A DNA stretch of 64,000 nt from Phallusia mammillata (lineage: Eukaryota; Chordata; Ascidiacea; Phlebobranchia; Ascidiidae), in contig QLIY01000272.1 of assembly GCA_003260075.1 (NCBI GenBank), positions 107,909 through 171,908 on the forward strand, written 5' to 3'. The position numbers and the translations under genes are program-made. Numbering within the stretch: position 1 is the stretch's first letter; every line of letters begins with the position of its first letter. Shown here in pieces: positions 42,659 through 55,900 of the stretch. The notes beneath the pieces are model-generated. The model made no database searches. It worked only from the letters and a program-made list of their open reading frames with translations, and was not told the origin of the DNA.

Positions 42659-42989
42659 CAGGGGTTCCCAAACTTTTTTGGTCTGTGGCCCAAATGTCTA
42701 TTTAATAGCGATTCGCGGCTCACTGCGTGCGGTGAATTTGGACACAAACAAAAAAAAAACTCAAAAAAGGGCGAAATGGTTTCTAACAATTTATTTTTAA
42801 TGAGATGCATGGTCCTGAAATTTGGTTAAAAGATTCGAAATTCTTTGCAAATATTATCTTTTTCAAAACAAAGCGCATAATATCTACAGTATAACAAAAC
42901 AGTAGAATCTGTTCAAATGGCTCTGTGGCCCATTGAAAATGTCTTGGTGGCCTAGTACTGGGCCATGGCCCACAGTTTGGGAAACACAG
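42659..42989. mobile_element. hAT-type MITE
   Basis: Starts CAGGGGTTCCCAAACTT and ends GTTTGGGAAACACAG. The flanking octamers TCTTATTC and TTTTATTT agree at 6 of 8 positions. The interior contains GTGGCCCA in both orientations near the ends, giving longer inverted arms. Confidence 0.75.
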
Positions 42990-45569
42990 TTTTATTTAGG
43001 GTGTTTTTTCTCATTGAACTTCTTTTGTTAAACAACCATTGTTTCATCACATTCACTACATTGATTTACCTTACTGCGTAATTCTTAGGACGGATTTAAC
43101 AGAACTTATCTAAAACATGTGGCGACTAATGCACTTGGCATGCGTCCCGAATTGAGTTTGAATTGCCTACAAGTGCAAACATTTGCGCAGCAGTTTGCCC
43201 ATCGTAAATGCAGTCCAGCAGTTCGGTAATGGCCGCTATGCATTGGTAAAGTGGTCCAAATTGCTAAGTTAATTTGTCTAGCCCAAACAAAGGCATGTAC
43301 ATTGAAATCAGGTTGTCAAAGTTTTAAGAGGTCCCAAAGTTGTTCAGAAACGCTCAATATTAACATTCTGAAACCTATTTTCTACTAACGTACACATCGA
43401 AAAGTAAAATCAAACTGTGTGTAATGTTTTCGAAATGATAATGGCATTTTGGAAAACAATTCTGTAAACAAAGACCGTATTTAATGGTCCACTTTAAATA
43501 AAGAATACTCCAAACCAGACTCCAGACATCATCATTAAGTCATTTTTGTTTACTCACCTGAGGGTTGGGTAAAGTTATCTTTTTTCAGTTGACAACTAAA
43601 CCAAAAGCAGCAGACTTGCTAGCAAAACTTTAACGCGCCAGTGGCGATGAATTAACCCTTGCAAGCAGTAAACAATCACAACACGTTCTCACAGGTCTTG
43701 CCAAGTCCGTTGACGCCCAGAGACAAAGCAAGACCAGGAAATTAGATGCAAGGCAATTAGTCCAACTTCTGTTGTTCGTTCGTCTGCTGTAATCTGTAAT
43801 GGAACAATGCTGACAATGCATCCTTGTTTAAAACACAATGGCTGTAAAACAGAGAAAAACTTGCTTTGATTAGAGGTAAATACTTTAAATAAAGGATAAT
43901 AATGGTCAAGGTTGATTTCGCAACACGAATAGAGCTAAACCATATTGTTATCACAGATATGCAATCAGTTGTTTTTTCGATTTTGTCAGGCTTACTATCA
44001 AAATTTTTTGGAATTTCGGTGAGATGGAAGTTTTTCGCAATGGACGGTACAGTTTTTTTTCAAAAATAAAACAAAAAACATAGATCTTACGACACCGTTT
44101 AGCATGCCCTTGAACTCTTAACTATAGGTCGAACTAATTTTGTCATTCATTATATCACGTGTGGGGCCACCAGCAGGGTGCTGTACAGTGTTTGGTGAAT
44201 GGAGTTGTTATCATCAGTAACAACGGTACAGGAGTTCGGTGTGATTGCGTCCAGTAATCGGACACTGCTGCGCATTCAAACTTCTATCGCGATTCCGAAA
44301 TGCCTGAACTGACGCCCGTGGTAAAATGCTAACCTTTTGTTTGTGGTAATATGAGAAATTCATCACACCAAAGGTGACGTTGGTGACGGTATAGAACGTT
44401 TGAAAAGCAGGTGCATTTAATGTATGAATTAAAAGATTGTGTGGTGTTGAGTCATTCTAACTTCAGACATTATAGGTGGAAGAAATTTTTCTAACTCTAG
44501 CTAAATTTATGGTTCCAAATATAAAATTTGTTGTTATTTTTGTTGCCCCCAAACCACAATAGAATAGAAATTCCTTTGTAATGTTTTAAATCCCAAAGTT
44601 ATTGGCGGTTATCCCCGTTATCTATATCATTTGAGCTAACGTCTATTCCATCTAAAAACAACTGTTGTTGAATAAAAACCCAACTTAAACGAACCGCTTT
44701 GAAATCTAACCACTATTACGTATCGGTGACTAATCGAGACACAAAGAAGCCTAGATACCTGAAAGGCGCAACGTTCCTTAGCCAAAAAAACGCAACAAAA
44801 AACTCGGACAAAAGTTTCAGATCAAAAGGTTGCAATGGCACCTGGTCACATCAGACCCTTTTCAGCAAAACCTCTGTTTACAGGGTAGACAACTTTTCTG
44901 GGCCTATCGTAGGGAGAGTTGGGCGCCTGGCTGTCAGACTGTCCTTTATTTCGACTTTATCGACACTTGAAAACGATCTATTGCTGGCGCTGGTTATGTA
45001 TGGTGGTCTGTAAAATACTAAATTGGTACGACATATAAGGTGGTAGAGACTAAATTGACACGACAAAGGCTCTTAGGTTTTCATTAAGACTGCATATTCT
45101 AGTGTTACACAGGGTAAAATTTATACCACGTGGGCTACCCCTTTATATATCACGAATTAATGACATGTCTACTATCGAAAATCAGCCAAAAAAATCTATA
45201 CTTCCATGTGTATACACCGTGTAAATATTTTATTGGTAACGTGATGTTTTAATAAACAGCAATATAGGACAACTGGATATTAACTAAAATGAGGCACTTA
45301 TTTCATTGTTTGTATGATTTTATTGATAAGAGTACTATTTCTCCCATCCGTCTGTGTAGGCGTGATCGAAATTTTCAGTAAGCGGTAAAAGTCAGCGCCC
45401 AATAACGTTACGCAATCTGTCCCCCAGTCAATTTCGGTAACTTGGTCCTAATTCCAAATGATTCATATCAGAAAAGCGGAAATTGGACCGCCAGTCGGGC
45501 TAAAATATCACCTAGAAACACCGTCTTACCAAATACAGACAGCATTTGTCGTGGTTCCAGTATCTATAA

Positions 45570-46112
45570 CAGTGGTTCTTAACCTTTTTGGGATGGTTTC
45601 CCACTAAAGTCGATCACCAAGTTTGAATTTCCCCCTCTGTTATTTTTATAAAGATGTTTTGTGCTCGACGTTAACAAACATTTTTATTTTTTGATTGAAA
45701 TACTTTTGTGAAGCGGTTTGGTCTGGACCATATAGGCTTACTGCAATGTTATTTAGTTTGAATAGTGCTACCGTGAGAGAGTAAAAGTGTGTGGGATATT
45801 GAAATGTCCTTTCTGTTGCATTACTCATTTTTTGATCACAATCAACAAAGGGAAGGCATTTATTCGCGCACAATAACAAAAGCATTGATATTTTAGACAT
45901 GTCTGTGATGTAACAAACAGCCTTTTTACACTAGGTGAAACTAATCTTACATGTTGTTGCAAAAAAACTGTTGTAAATTAACTTTTAACATTAATTCAAG
46001 GCCGGATTCGACTGGCGGGCCGGAGTGTGATTACTCCCGACTTACAAAATTTCCCTCTGAATGCAACGAATTTCCCACTAGTGGGAAATTTCCCACCGGT
46101 TAAGAATCACTG
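45570..46112. mobile_element. hAT-type MITE
   Basis: CAGTGGTTCTTAACC and GGTTAAGAATCACTG termini bound 543 bp, with a perfect 8-bp duplication ATCTATAA at 45562-45569 and 46113-46120. The 84-codon minus-strand frame inside is not a recognisable transposase. Confidence 0.92.
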
Positions 46113-47269
46113 ATCTATAATTTCCTACTCATAAACATATTTTAATACTCTTGAAAGGTCATCAAAGAAATTCATAGTTACACCGGAATAATAACTTTAC
46201 TAAGATACCACATAATACTTAAACCCATTTTACTTGATTTAGCCTACCTATTTACATATTCTTATTGTGTAAATCATTCTCAAAATAGGCAAGAACCCGA
46301 AGCGTATAAATTTGCATTGAGTGAGACCGACATAGAATTGTGGAAAATGAACTAAAGATTCGGCGAAACAATTGACTGAAATTCCGCCTAATCTTGTGCA
46401 ACAAATAGTTCTCCCATGAACCTTTCCCATCAACAATGGGAGAAAGGCACTTGAACTACAGTGACCTCACCAGCTTCTGTTTAAGGCGCAGTCAGGTGTA
46501 ACGTATTCTCAGTCACGCAACGACGGCCAGGAAATGATGCCTTGTGTCCCACGCAATAACTTGGCACACGCGCAGTGACGTCATAATCTTTCACAAATAA
46601 ATGATTGACGAACTTTGAAACGTGTGTACTGAACATTAATCGCGAAACGTTTCGGGTTGGTCTCTTTTCTGTCTGACAGTAAAAGTTTTAGATGCTTCAG
46701 GCAACTAGTCAGTTTTAAAACATTTGATTGTATCTCTTAAATTTGAGAGTCAGATATAAAACAAAACTACAAAAACTAGTTTCATCTGGTTGATACAACA
46801 AAAAAGCATAGACATGTGATGTAGAAAAAATCGAATTCTGTAAAGTTTTACTTGCAGCCAAGAAAACACGTTGTCAAACGTTGATTAGGAGGAACGTAGG
46901 TTTTAAACTACAAAGCAAGTGTGAAAAGTTTTGTTTTAAACTTCCATACTGGAAGATTAGGACAGATCCATTAATTTGGCGTCGCTTTAATTAAATTGTC
47001 GAAGACCCGTCTGCTGCTTGCCAACGTTTGCACTCGAGCCTTCTCTTTTTGTCCGTCTTCTCTCGTGCCCATCAGCAAGTTGCAAGAAAAAGGAAAAAGG
47101 CGTGGGCAGCGGTGCGTGACTGGTGCCTGAAGTGACGATTGAACGAGCATTCATCAGCAAGCCACCCACCAGAAGAAGTGTAGAGATTTTGTTTGAAAGT
47201 TGTTTTTAATCAATTTTGCATTTGCAGGTGCTCTAAAGGTTGTTCATTACAAAACGGATAGGTTTGGTT

Positions 47270-47410
47270 TGTTTTAGGTTGTACACGTTAGGAAAACTAT
47301 GTGTATTGTGCATAAGAGCGAAGGCGAAGTTAAGGCGCCCCCCCCCCTGTTTTAGGTTGTACACGTTAGGAAAACTATGTGTATTGTGCATAAGATATAA
47401 GGCGAAGTTA
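47270..47410 (+). other. Haplotype copies upstream of LURAP1-like exon
   Basis: A segment of about 65 bp beginning near 47270 recurs from 47348, around a 10-nt C run. Confidence 0.8.
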
Positions 47411-47515
47411 CCAAGTGGATTTTGCCTAATGGGTTGTTTTTTACTATTACTTTATTCAGATCTAGACCAATTTTAGCCAAACAGTGTGTGCTAGTGAAGC
47501 TTGTTTTGTTTTCAA

Positions 47516-47517
<2 letters not shown>

Positions 47518-47559
<42 letters not shown>
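47518..47559. other. 42-nt C run at 5' edge of LURAP1-like exon
   Basis: It abuts the first recognisable LURAP1-like codons (KESEFSS), so the start codon and N-terminus are probably lost in or before this gap. Confidence 0.85.
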
Positions 47560-47561
<2 letters not shown>

Positions 47562-49883
47562 AGAGAGCGAGTTTAGCTCAAAACGCGACGACGATAGTGC
47601 TATCGGAGATTCGCCAAACAACTCTGCCGGCGAGGAAAGCATTAATTCCCGCCGAAAATCGTCGACGTCCGACGATCTGGAGGACGAACGCGACTTAGCC
47701 TTTAACAACTTGAATCAAAAGCTTGGTATTAAAGTGCCTTCGTGCCTGCTACGCAACGCTGAAGAAAGCCCTGAGCGCTGCAAGTCAGTCAATGGGATTA
47801 CACCAACAAAAAGTACAAAAGCAAAGAGAGTTATAAAAGTGCTACCAGCAAACGCTGTACTAGCCCCGAAAACGGATTTGGAAAAACAAGCAGCAAGGAC
47901 GAAAAAGTCACCTAGCATGGATAGTAACTCAGGAACCGAAGTTTTTCAAGCCAAGCTACATCACTTGTTGTTTGAGATGGTAAGTGTTTGTCAAGATATT
48001 TTTAAGTCATATATACCTATCTAGCTTAGCTACAAAACAAAGATTTGATAAAAACGTTGTTGTCGAAATTCGAAAACCTTTTGTCTTGGATGGGCCAGCG
48101 CTTGCCCATTAATATGATTGCGTAATCGTTCGTTTTAGTTCGAGGATGTCGTTTGATCCTATCTTGTTGTGTATAAGCAGGCAATTTACCAGTTTTATAA
48201 AGTGTGCTTTAGTGTTTGGCCACGCTTTTCACACTTCGTGTGGCCCACGTATTCTTATTCGCTTGTTTGGTGTCCCTAAGATCAATATTGCACCCGTCTG
48301 TATTGGACAGGTCATGTAACACATTTGCACATTGGTTTCATTGGATTTCTGCAAACAAAGGCTTTCTCGTGTACTGGTTTTGAATAATTGAAGTTAAGAC
48401 GCCGGGCTACAAGCTTGAAACCATGGCAATGCGCCGGTGCCGTTCTTGACGAACTGTTGTGAAAAGGAACGTCGAACACTCTTTTGCGGGGTCGTCGCCC
48501 GATAAGGGCCTTACTCTTATTTGCTTTCTTTGGCTGTTAACATGATTAATCGATCTGTCAATCTGTTCCTTGTTTGACCCACTTCTTTAATTTGTTGAAG
48601 ATATAAGGGTGAAGCCTACATCAAAAACTATACAAAGGCTTAATATACACAACGTTGGGGATGAAATATGTGGTGTCTTTGACTGGAGTTGTCTCAGAGT
48701 CATGATGTAGTTGATTTGAAGCTTATCTTTTGCCCAGTAGTTTTAGATATGTTATAAATTGATTACAAGTTTTTTTTCACATTTTTATCTCTACATCCAA
48801 CAAAGTGTCATTAGCTTTATACAATGAAACTCTCACCAAAAAAGAGTCACATGGGCTTTGCATTTTACAGAATGATATTAAAAGTGCTTGGATAGAAAAC
48901 ATTACTTCTAACTACAGATAACGATGGAATAGATTTAGTGATTTCTTGTTAACTTAATCGTATAGAGCATTTCTATTTTTTACTCTATGCATTTGCTCAT
49001 ATATCAATACAAAAGCATATCTATGTAAGATATAAAAGGATTAGTCTATATTGCCTTTATACTAAGAATATGCAACCTATTGGCAATAATTGGTAACCCT
49101 ACCCAAATCAAAACAATGAGCTTTTGAGGGAATCAAACAGATGGCATTGTTACCTGTTGAAGCACCTTTCCTGAACTGTAATGTTATGTATCCATTGGTC
49201 TTCCTGCAATCATTGTTCCTTACAATAGTTGTGATCTGGTTGACAACATTCTTTGGTTTTGTTGGAGTGCCAGTCATTGTTGGAAGTATACTCAGTGAGG
49301 TCATGTACCTATAAATGACTTGTGGGGCTTCATATAACACTGGCAATTTTAAACACAGGAAGGTTTTCTATAATAATATGTTTGAATTAATTTGTGGTGT
49401 CCTTTGATATATTAACCTTGATGCTTGGATACATTTATTTCAGCATTGTACAAAAAATGCTAAATTTTAAATTCTATAAGGTTATAATAAATCATATGTT
49501 TTGCGAAATCATAATATTTCACTTCTGATAAACAAAAGACTCAAGTAGGTGAAAAAAAAGCAGCGGACTAAAACACAGTTTGTGACAGATAGTTTACATA
49601 TCTTCGGAATCAATCTATATTTAACTATATTGAATGACGTTGCAAATGACTTCATGATTGTTCATACATCTCAAAACGAACCCAATTTCCTGAACGCAAA
49701 ACGCCCATAAAATCTCCCAACGCCCCCACAGGCCTTCTGTGATAAAAAAATCTGTCGTCACGACCGAGTGCCCATGGCCAGTCGCTTACAAAACCGTCCC
49801 GATCGGTTTCACGCTGTTTAACGTTTAAAAGGCGCCGAATCGTTGATTTGGAACCGCTTGTCTGTGACGTCACAATGGAAACG

Positions 49884-49976
<93 letters not shown>

Positions 49977-52900
49977 TGTTTCAGGGACGCGGTTTTGCCC
50001 CAGCCACACCTGGGCAAAACATACAATCCCACACTAAAGGAACGTTTGTCATCAGTTAGGGCAATAACCTGAACCATATTGAACTGGTAACAGGAGCTAC
50101 GGCGTCTGGCGTTTCTTGGTATCTGTCTGATGTTCAGAACAGCACACTTGTGTGTTGATGTAGTCTCGGCAATGTGAAAGCAATTATTTGCTGTGGCAGC
50201 CCAAACGTCGCACTCCGACCATAGTTTTATCGGGTACGCATAAGCCTTTGCACGGAATGGGTGTTAACTGTGTACCAAACAAATTTCGAAGAAGATTGTG
50301 TGTGTTGTAACAGATGAACTTAATCACAGAAATCAGGATGTTGCAATGTATTTTTGGCTCTTACCCTAAGGGTATCGTGAACTTGTGACAAAAAAGTTCT
50401 GTATTTCCATTGTACTTAAATACGTGTAAGACAAAAAATGGTACATGGACCACCAAAGGTCCTTGACATGGCGATGTAATTGAGTCACTAACCCTCACCG
50501 AAGTGACTTTCCATGTCACAGGCCATGTCCGCATGTTTACGCTTCTCTAATCGTTTTTACATCCAGCGTTTTGTAATCCCTTAGTGCAAGGACCACTAAT
50601 ACGTCGCAACGCACTTTCAATGTACCAGCGAAGGTAATCGTTCCTACGCCTTGCGCTGGTGACATGGAACTACACGCAAGCCTGGAAAATAGCTTGTCAC
50701 CCCCTAAAGTGGCGTCTCTGTGGCGCCGTTCCTCATCTGCTTAAAACAATAAGCAAAGGTTCATTGAGAAATCGACTGCAACTGAAGCTGTGATAGGCAT
50801 TCGTGCAGTTTTTGTGGTCTTGCATCACCACTGCTTAGTCACCGATTGCACGAGTTGTAAGTTTTATGTTTAATGCCCAGCCTTTTGACTGTGTGTGGTT
50901 TACAAACTGGTCACAAGAAACTTGTATTGTACAACTTGATTTCTAAATTGAGCCGTTTTGTCCTCTTTTTTCTAAATTGAGCCGTTTGTCCTCTTTTGGA
51001 AGCACGCACACAAATCTTTAAAAGCTTGAAATGATACCATTCACTTTGTCTTTTTATATTGGCTTGTTACTTGATACAGCAGATACGAAACTATACCACA
51101 TCGACAGCGTCCCATTCGAATTAAACCCACAACCGGACAGAAAGAGTTTCATGACATCTGTTATATTTGCACAGCTTTGTGTGTAAATTGATCCGCAGTT
51201 GTTGCGCTGGGTATTACAAGAGTTTTTTTTTTTTCAGCACCATTGCGATAGACCGTCCCCACGCAATTTTACCCTTGACCTGGTAAACTGGATTACCGAG
51301 GCAAGCTGTTCTGTGCACTATCGTCCTAATATCTGTCCTATCATAACATTCCCGTCAATTCACTGACGAAAAGACCGTGTAGTTGTGCAATGCAAACAGG
51401 TTTGCCCAGACGTGCTGGAATGAATACGTTACGACACACGGCGCGACTCGAGCTTTTTATGACCGACCTGAGTCGTTCTGGTCGATTGTAAACTGGGTCG
51501 AGATTTAGGGATTACGTAATCAAGCAACATTCCAACCTTTACTTAATTATTCTACCCGGGCTTTACTGCTTGTAAAAACATTCGAACCTTTGATTTCTAC
51601 CTTTAAAATGTAAGCGCGAATGTTTTAAAATCTACAAGTTCACGTCGCTCACACTAAACAAACTTCAGAAACTAAAGATAAACAGTTTTGTGTCTGTGTT
51701 GGTAAATCTTAGGTGCGACTATTTGTTAGTCCTCGATCTTATTGCTGTTTGAATACAGAGTTTTTTGTGTTTATAAAATTAATATTGTTTTGTTTTAGTA
51801 TCAGTAAAAGTACTATTAGTTTTGCTCGTGTAAATCCATTAGGTTAAACGTATAGCTCAGTCGGAGTTTTTGAATTAAAGGGTAGTATTTTCAAAATACA
51901 TGTGACTTGCCCTAATTGTCCTGTATATGTTGAGGTGTGGTGTTCCCACCCAGAGCTTATTACTATCTCTCTGTCTCTAAAACCACATCGTATAATACAT
52001 AAAAACCTGTCATTTCCTTTCACAATTTCGCCTTACCCCAAGCACTGACGTCACCATATGAAACCTGTTATTTGCTTTCGTCAATTTTTCGTCGAAAACA
52101 CAATTCAAAGAATCTCAGTCCAGAAACAAATCCTCTTGTGTGAACGGCACATTGTTTCTATTTGTCTGGCCTTCTGTCATATGTATATACCACACAGAGG
52201 AATGCCCCTAAAATGCATACAAGGAGTGGGCGGTAATCAAGTATTATCAGCTGGGTAAACTCTACATTGATAAGATTTTGCGTTCCAGGATAACCACTTC
52301 GAATGAGATACTTGGTTACTGGGGAAATGTATTGCACCTGGTTGTTCCAATCACCTTTAATATTGTATGTAGAAACTTTTGTTTCAGTGAACCTCTCTGT
52401 CCATACTGTACTCTTGTTGTGGCTCTTTGATGTTGTTGATGTGGTGTTTTTAACAGCCCTGTTGTCCTGTATAGAGCGATGGATGTCAAAGCGTTGAACG
52501 TTTGTAAAAGAAACTTTATCAGTCCCAAGTAATTCGTATTGCGGTGCAAAGGTTTTGTGAAGTTATCCTGCAATGAACGTGTCATAAAATGAACTTTAAA
52601 CACGCTTGTGACTTGGTCCAGTGCAATGATTAACTAAAGAGACCTTTACCAGAGCAGTTGCCCGGCTACAAACATAGTATAGGCGCGTTCCTGGTCATAT
52701 AACATCCAAATATTGCAATGGTTCCGAAAACGAATCATAAAATAAGCCGATATAAACCCACGGATCAAGAAATATTTCTCAAGTCCTTGCTGTATCTAAT
52801 CCGACAGAATCTTTATAAAGTGGTTTGCCCGGCTTGGTGCAATATTGATTTGGCGTCATGCATCCACGTCAGACGCATGACCTTGCAGGCAGATTACTTG

Positions 52901-55900
52901 TGTCGTACCAAGTCGAAAACGTTACACCCTTCCCTACAGGAATATAAACAAACCACACACGTTACTACTACTTGGTATTTCCTCCATCAAAGCTGATATT
53001 TGTCACTTGATGACGAGGGATGACAAAACAACATGTTAATTTTGATTTCCGCATGCACAGATGTAGAAGGACCTCTAAAATGTGTCGGTTATCTGTATAG
53101 CCGTGTTTTAGTTATGTTTTGTTCCGTTTATCCTGCCCAAGGCAACAAAAAATCAAGTGTGCGGTTTTATATTCGGTTACCACGCTCTGCACTATTGAAC
53201 TGTTATAACAAACCACCAGCTCTACCATCGATTGTTCTCAATTACCACGCTTATTAAGCACCATTCAACATTCAACTTGAACGTGGCTCCTCTTTCCCTT
53301 TAACCCTCAAACTTCCACGTATCAAACCGCCATCAATATCTTTTAAATTATCCGTTTCGAAGAGTCATTAAGTTTCAAATGTGAGACATTTTCTCCCATA
53401 CACTGGTCCGAATGCAGCCAATTGGGTGGCTCGTTGTTATAATGACCCGTGCCCTATTCTCAGAGAAGGCCACTTCGACATTTGCGTTGTTTCCGTTCCA
53501 AGAAAAGGTCGAAGCGCTTTGACTTCAATTTGCTGCGCTGTATTTGGGACTGTAAGTCGTGATGGAAATACTTACTACCATTTTTGTTGCAAAGAACTTT
53601 TAAAGTTTTAGCTATCTACAAGTGTAAGTTTGTACGAATTGGCAAATCATGGTCAAATCGCAGACAATACACCAATGAAGGAAAAAAACGATTGACGGAC
53701 TTTTCGAACTGCAACAACTAGAAGTGTTACAAGAACGTGAGGTTTTTGTACCATTTGCAAAACAATGTTTATTGAGCATTGCTCCTATAGAAAACATGTA
53801 CCATGATATGTGATTTCTGATATACAACACGCAGTGACACAGGCCGCATTATGCCTTGCAAAACATACCTTGTCTCACAAGAACCGAGACCGTTGAACAA
53901 CCCTCCCAGACCGCGCTGCTAATATGTACATTGGTGTTGACTCGGTATAATTCAGGCGCAAGGCAACCACAAGCACTGGCGTCCCGGTCTGGTGTTGGAA
54001 GTGGCTGCAGAAGAGGATCCTCGACTGAGACTCCAACACGACTCGGCCCAGAGCTGTGCTTGAAGAGCTCTCAACAACGTCGGTGTTGTGCCTTCCTTCG
54101 GGCTGTTGACTAGCAGGTCTCGTTTTGTCGATGTGATGGGGTTTTTTGAACGTCGCCAGGCCGACTGTGGTGTGGTCTTATCCGTATCTGAGTTTTTGTG
54201 TGCTCCTTGGTTTCGAACTCAACAAGTGTACTGGAATTTGTGCGGATTATCTTACTATCATGCCGTGATTAATTATCATTAGGCAAATTATACAAATGTT
54301 ACTGGCATATGAAAATTTTAGGTTGCAATTCAATATCGCAAAGTGAAATGGGTTTTGGCTCACATTTGAAAAGCTCTTCTACCTTTGGTTGTAATGAGTG
54401 TAGTTTGTATCTAAGCTGCACCTATTTTTCAAAAACAACAACAACGAACAAACAAGAAAAGAAGCTTTAGGCTCGAATTACCGTCAATTATTTACAACAG
54501 TCCGAAGTATTATTCAGGTTGGCAGTGACAAATGACTTTCGGGTAATAAATTCCAAAACAGCTATAAAATACCACACACGATTTATGGCGAGGAAGAAAT
54601 AGACTGCATCCAGCGATATAAATTCCAACAGCATTAATCAAAAACACGCGATAGTTAAATTCCAACTACATTAATCAAAAAGCACCTGATTGTTAATCGA
54701 TTTGCAACTATACGCTGAAGTCCTTGCGTGTCGCCTGAATCAATATTGACTTTAGTTTCAAACTTTGTCCGTTCCTCACAACGCCTATCATTAGTCCATG
54801 GACCTCCCAGGCGGGCCCAGGTACATTTACCATGTGATGTTTATCTGGCCAATCCAGTGATAGCCTCAAACTTAACCAGGGCCAATTATCACAGCTTTAT
54901 GGATGTGAAAACTGATAAGGCACGGACCCTTTTCAGTTTAAACTGGGATTATTGGACTTGCGTGTTCACTTTTGGTGATAAAATCAATTTGTCAATTACG
55001 GACGTTTTCAAGCCTTGGGTATTTGTTCTTTTGGGTTGGTTTTGTGAGGTTCACTCAGTTGACCTATCGACTGCCCCTTTCCCCCCTGAGGTATTGGATT
55101 CGGTGATTGAGATTGATTGATTGCTGAAATGTATCTGATATTGCTGTTAACATGAGTGTTAACTTAACACCTTGTAACAAATTGCCTACAATGTGGGCAA
55201 CAACGAAATGGTGGATAGCCATTGCAATAAAGGTTTTGTAATGTAATATGTGCTTGTTTCAACAACGCACAGTGATTTTCAGCATTTTGGAATTCTACCT
55301 TGTTGTGAATGTAGTGCGTTTTAAATACTCCAAAAGGCTTTAACGAACAAAATTTATTTTTTTAGGCATAATTAATCATCCCTTTTCTAGTATCAATGAG
55401 ACTGGTTTTTATTTGGTCGTGGTTTAATGGAGTTGAGCTTAATACTTACAACGTTGTCGAATCTCCATTATAACTCGCTTTATGTCTCCGATTACAATCC
55501 AAACGAGGTTTCTCAAGATAACAATTCATCAAGTATTGTCTTTTTCGAATTTAGTCTACAAATTATATTATAGTTATACTTTGCACTAATGATGTTCTGT
55601 CTAGCGAACGTGTTATGTGTTGAGTGTGTTGACTTATGTTGCGAATTGTTCGAAATCCCAGACAGCCTTTACAATTTTCACCCCGTTTTGACGGGTCACG
55701 AGGCAATTCCACGATCGACAAGTATATTGGGGCAATCTATCACGCTCATAAAGCACTAAACCAGTATCGTGTCTGTGTCGCTGTTCTTGGAACTCAAACA
55801 TGCTGCAGTTCACCCATAAACCTTTGCACATTGTATTGTATGCATGGTGTAACATTGGGAGTGTACCAAACAAATAAGCGATTTGATTGTTTAAGAACAG

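Larger units (their letters stand above)
39983..47517. other. Intergenic region between mosaic receptor and LURAP1-like gene
   Basis: About 7.5 kb with no coding sequence I can support. The longest frames (117 codons at 41634, 104 codons at 44699) have no recognisable family or splice context. It contains three hAT-type MITEs (40631-41107, 42659-42989, 45570-46112) and a haplotype-duplicated segment near 47270-47410. Promoter elements of the LURAP1-like gene may lie at the right end. Confidence 0.5.

Noticed and set aside
47422..47559. ATG at 47422 as the start of the LURAP1-like protein
   Set aside because: The frame reaches the conserved part only through the 42-nt C run, and the residues before it look like intron or UTR sequence. 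The true start is probably missing.
49077..49346. 89-codon minus-strand frame and a hydrophobic plus-strand frame in the same place
   Set aside because: No recognisable family, no splice sites, no regulatory context. The composition is unusual, but the evidence is too weak to call a gene.
49652..50077. Reading frames with long poly-Gly and poly-Pro on both strands
   Set aside because: They run through the 92-nt C run, which is best read as a gap placeholder; the flanks show no coding pattern.
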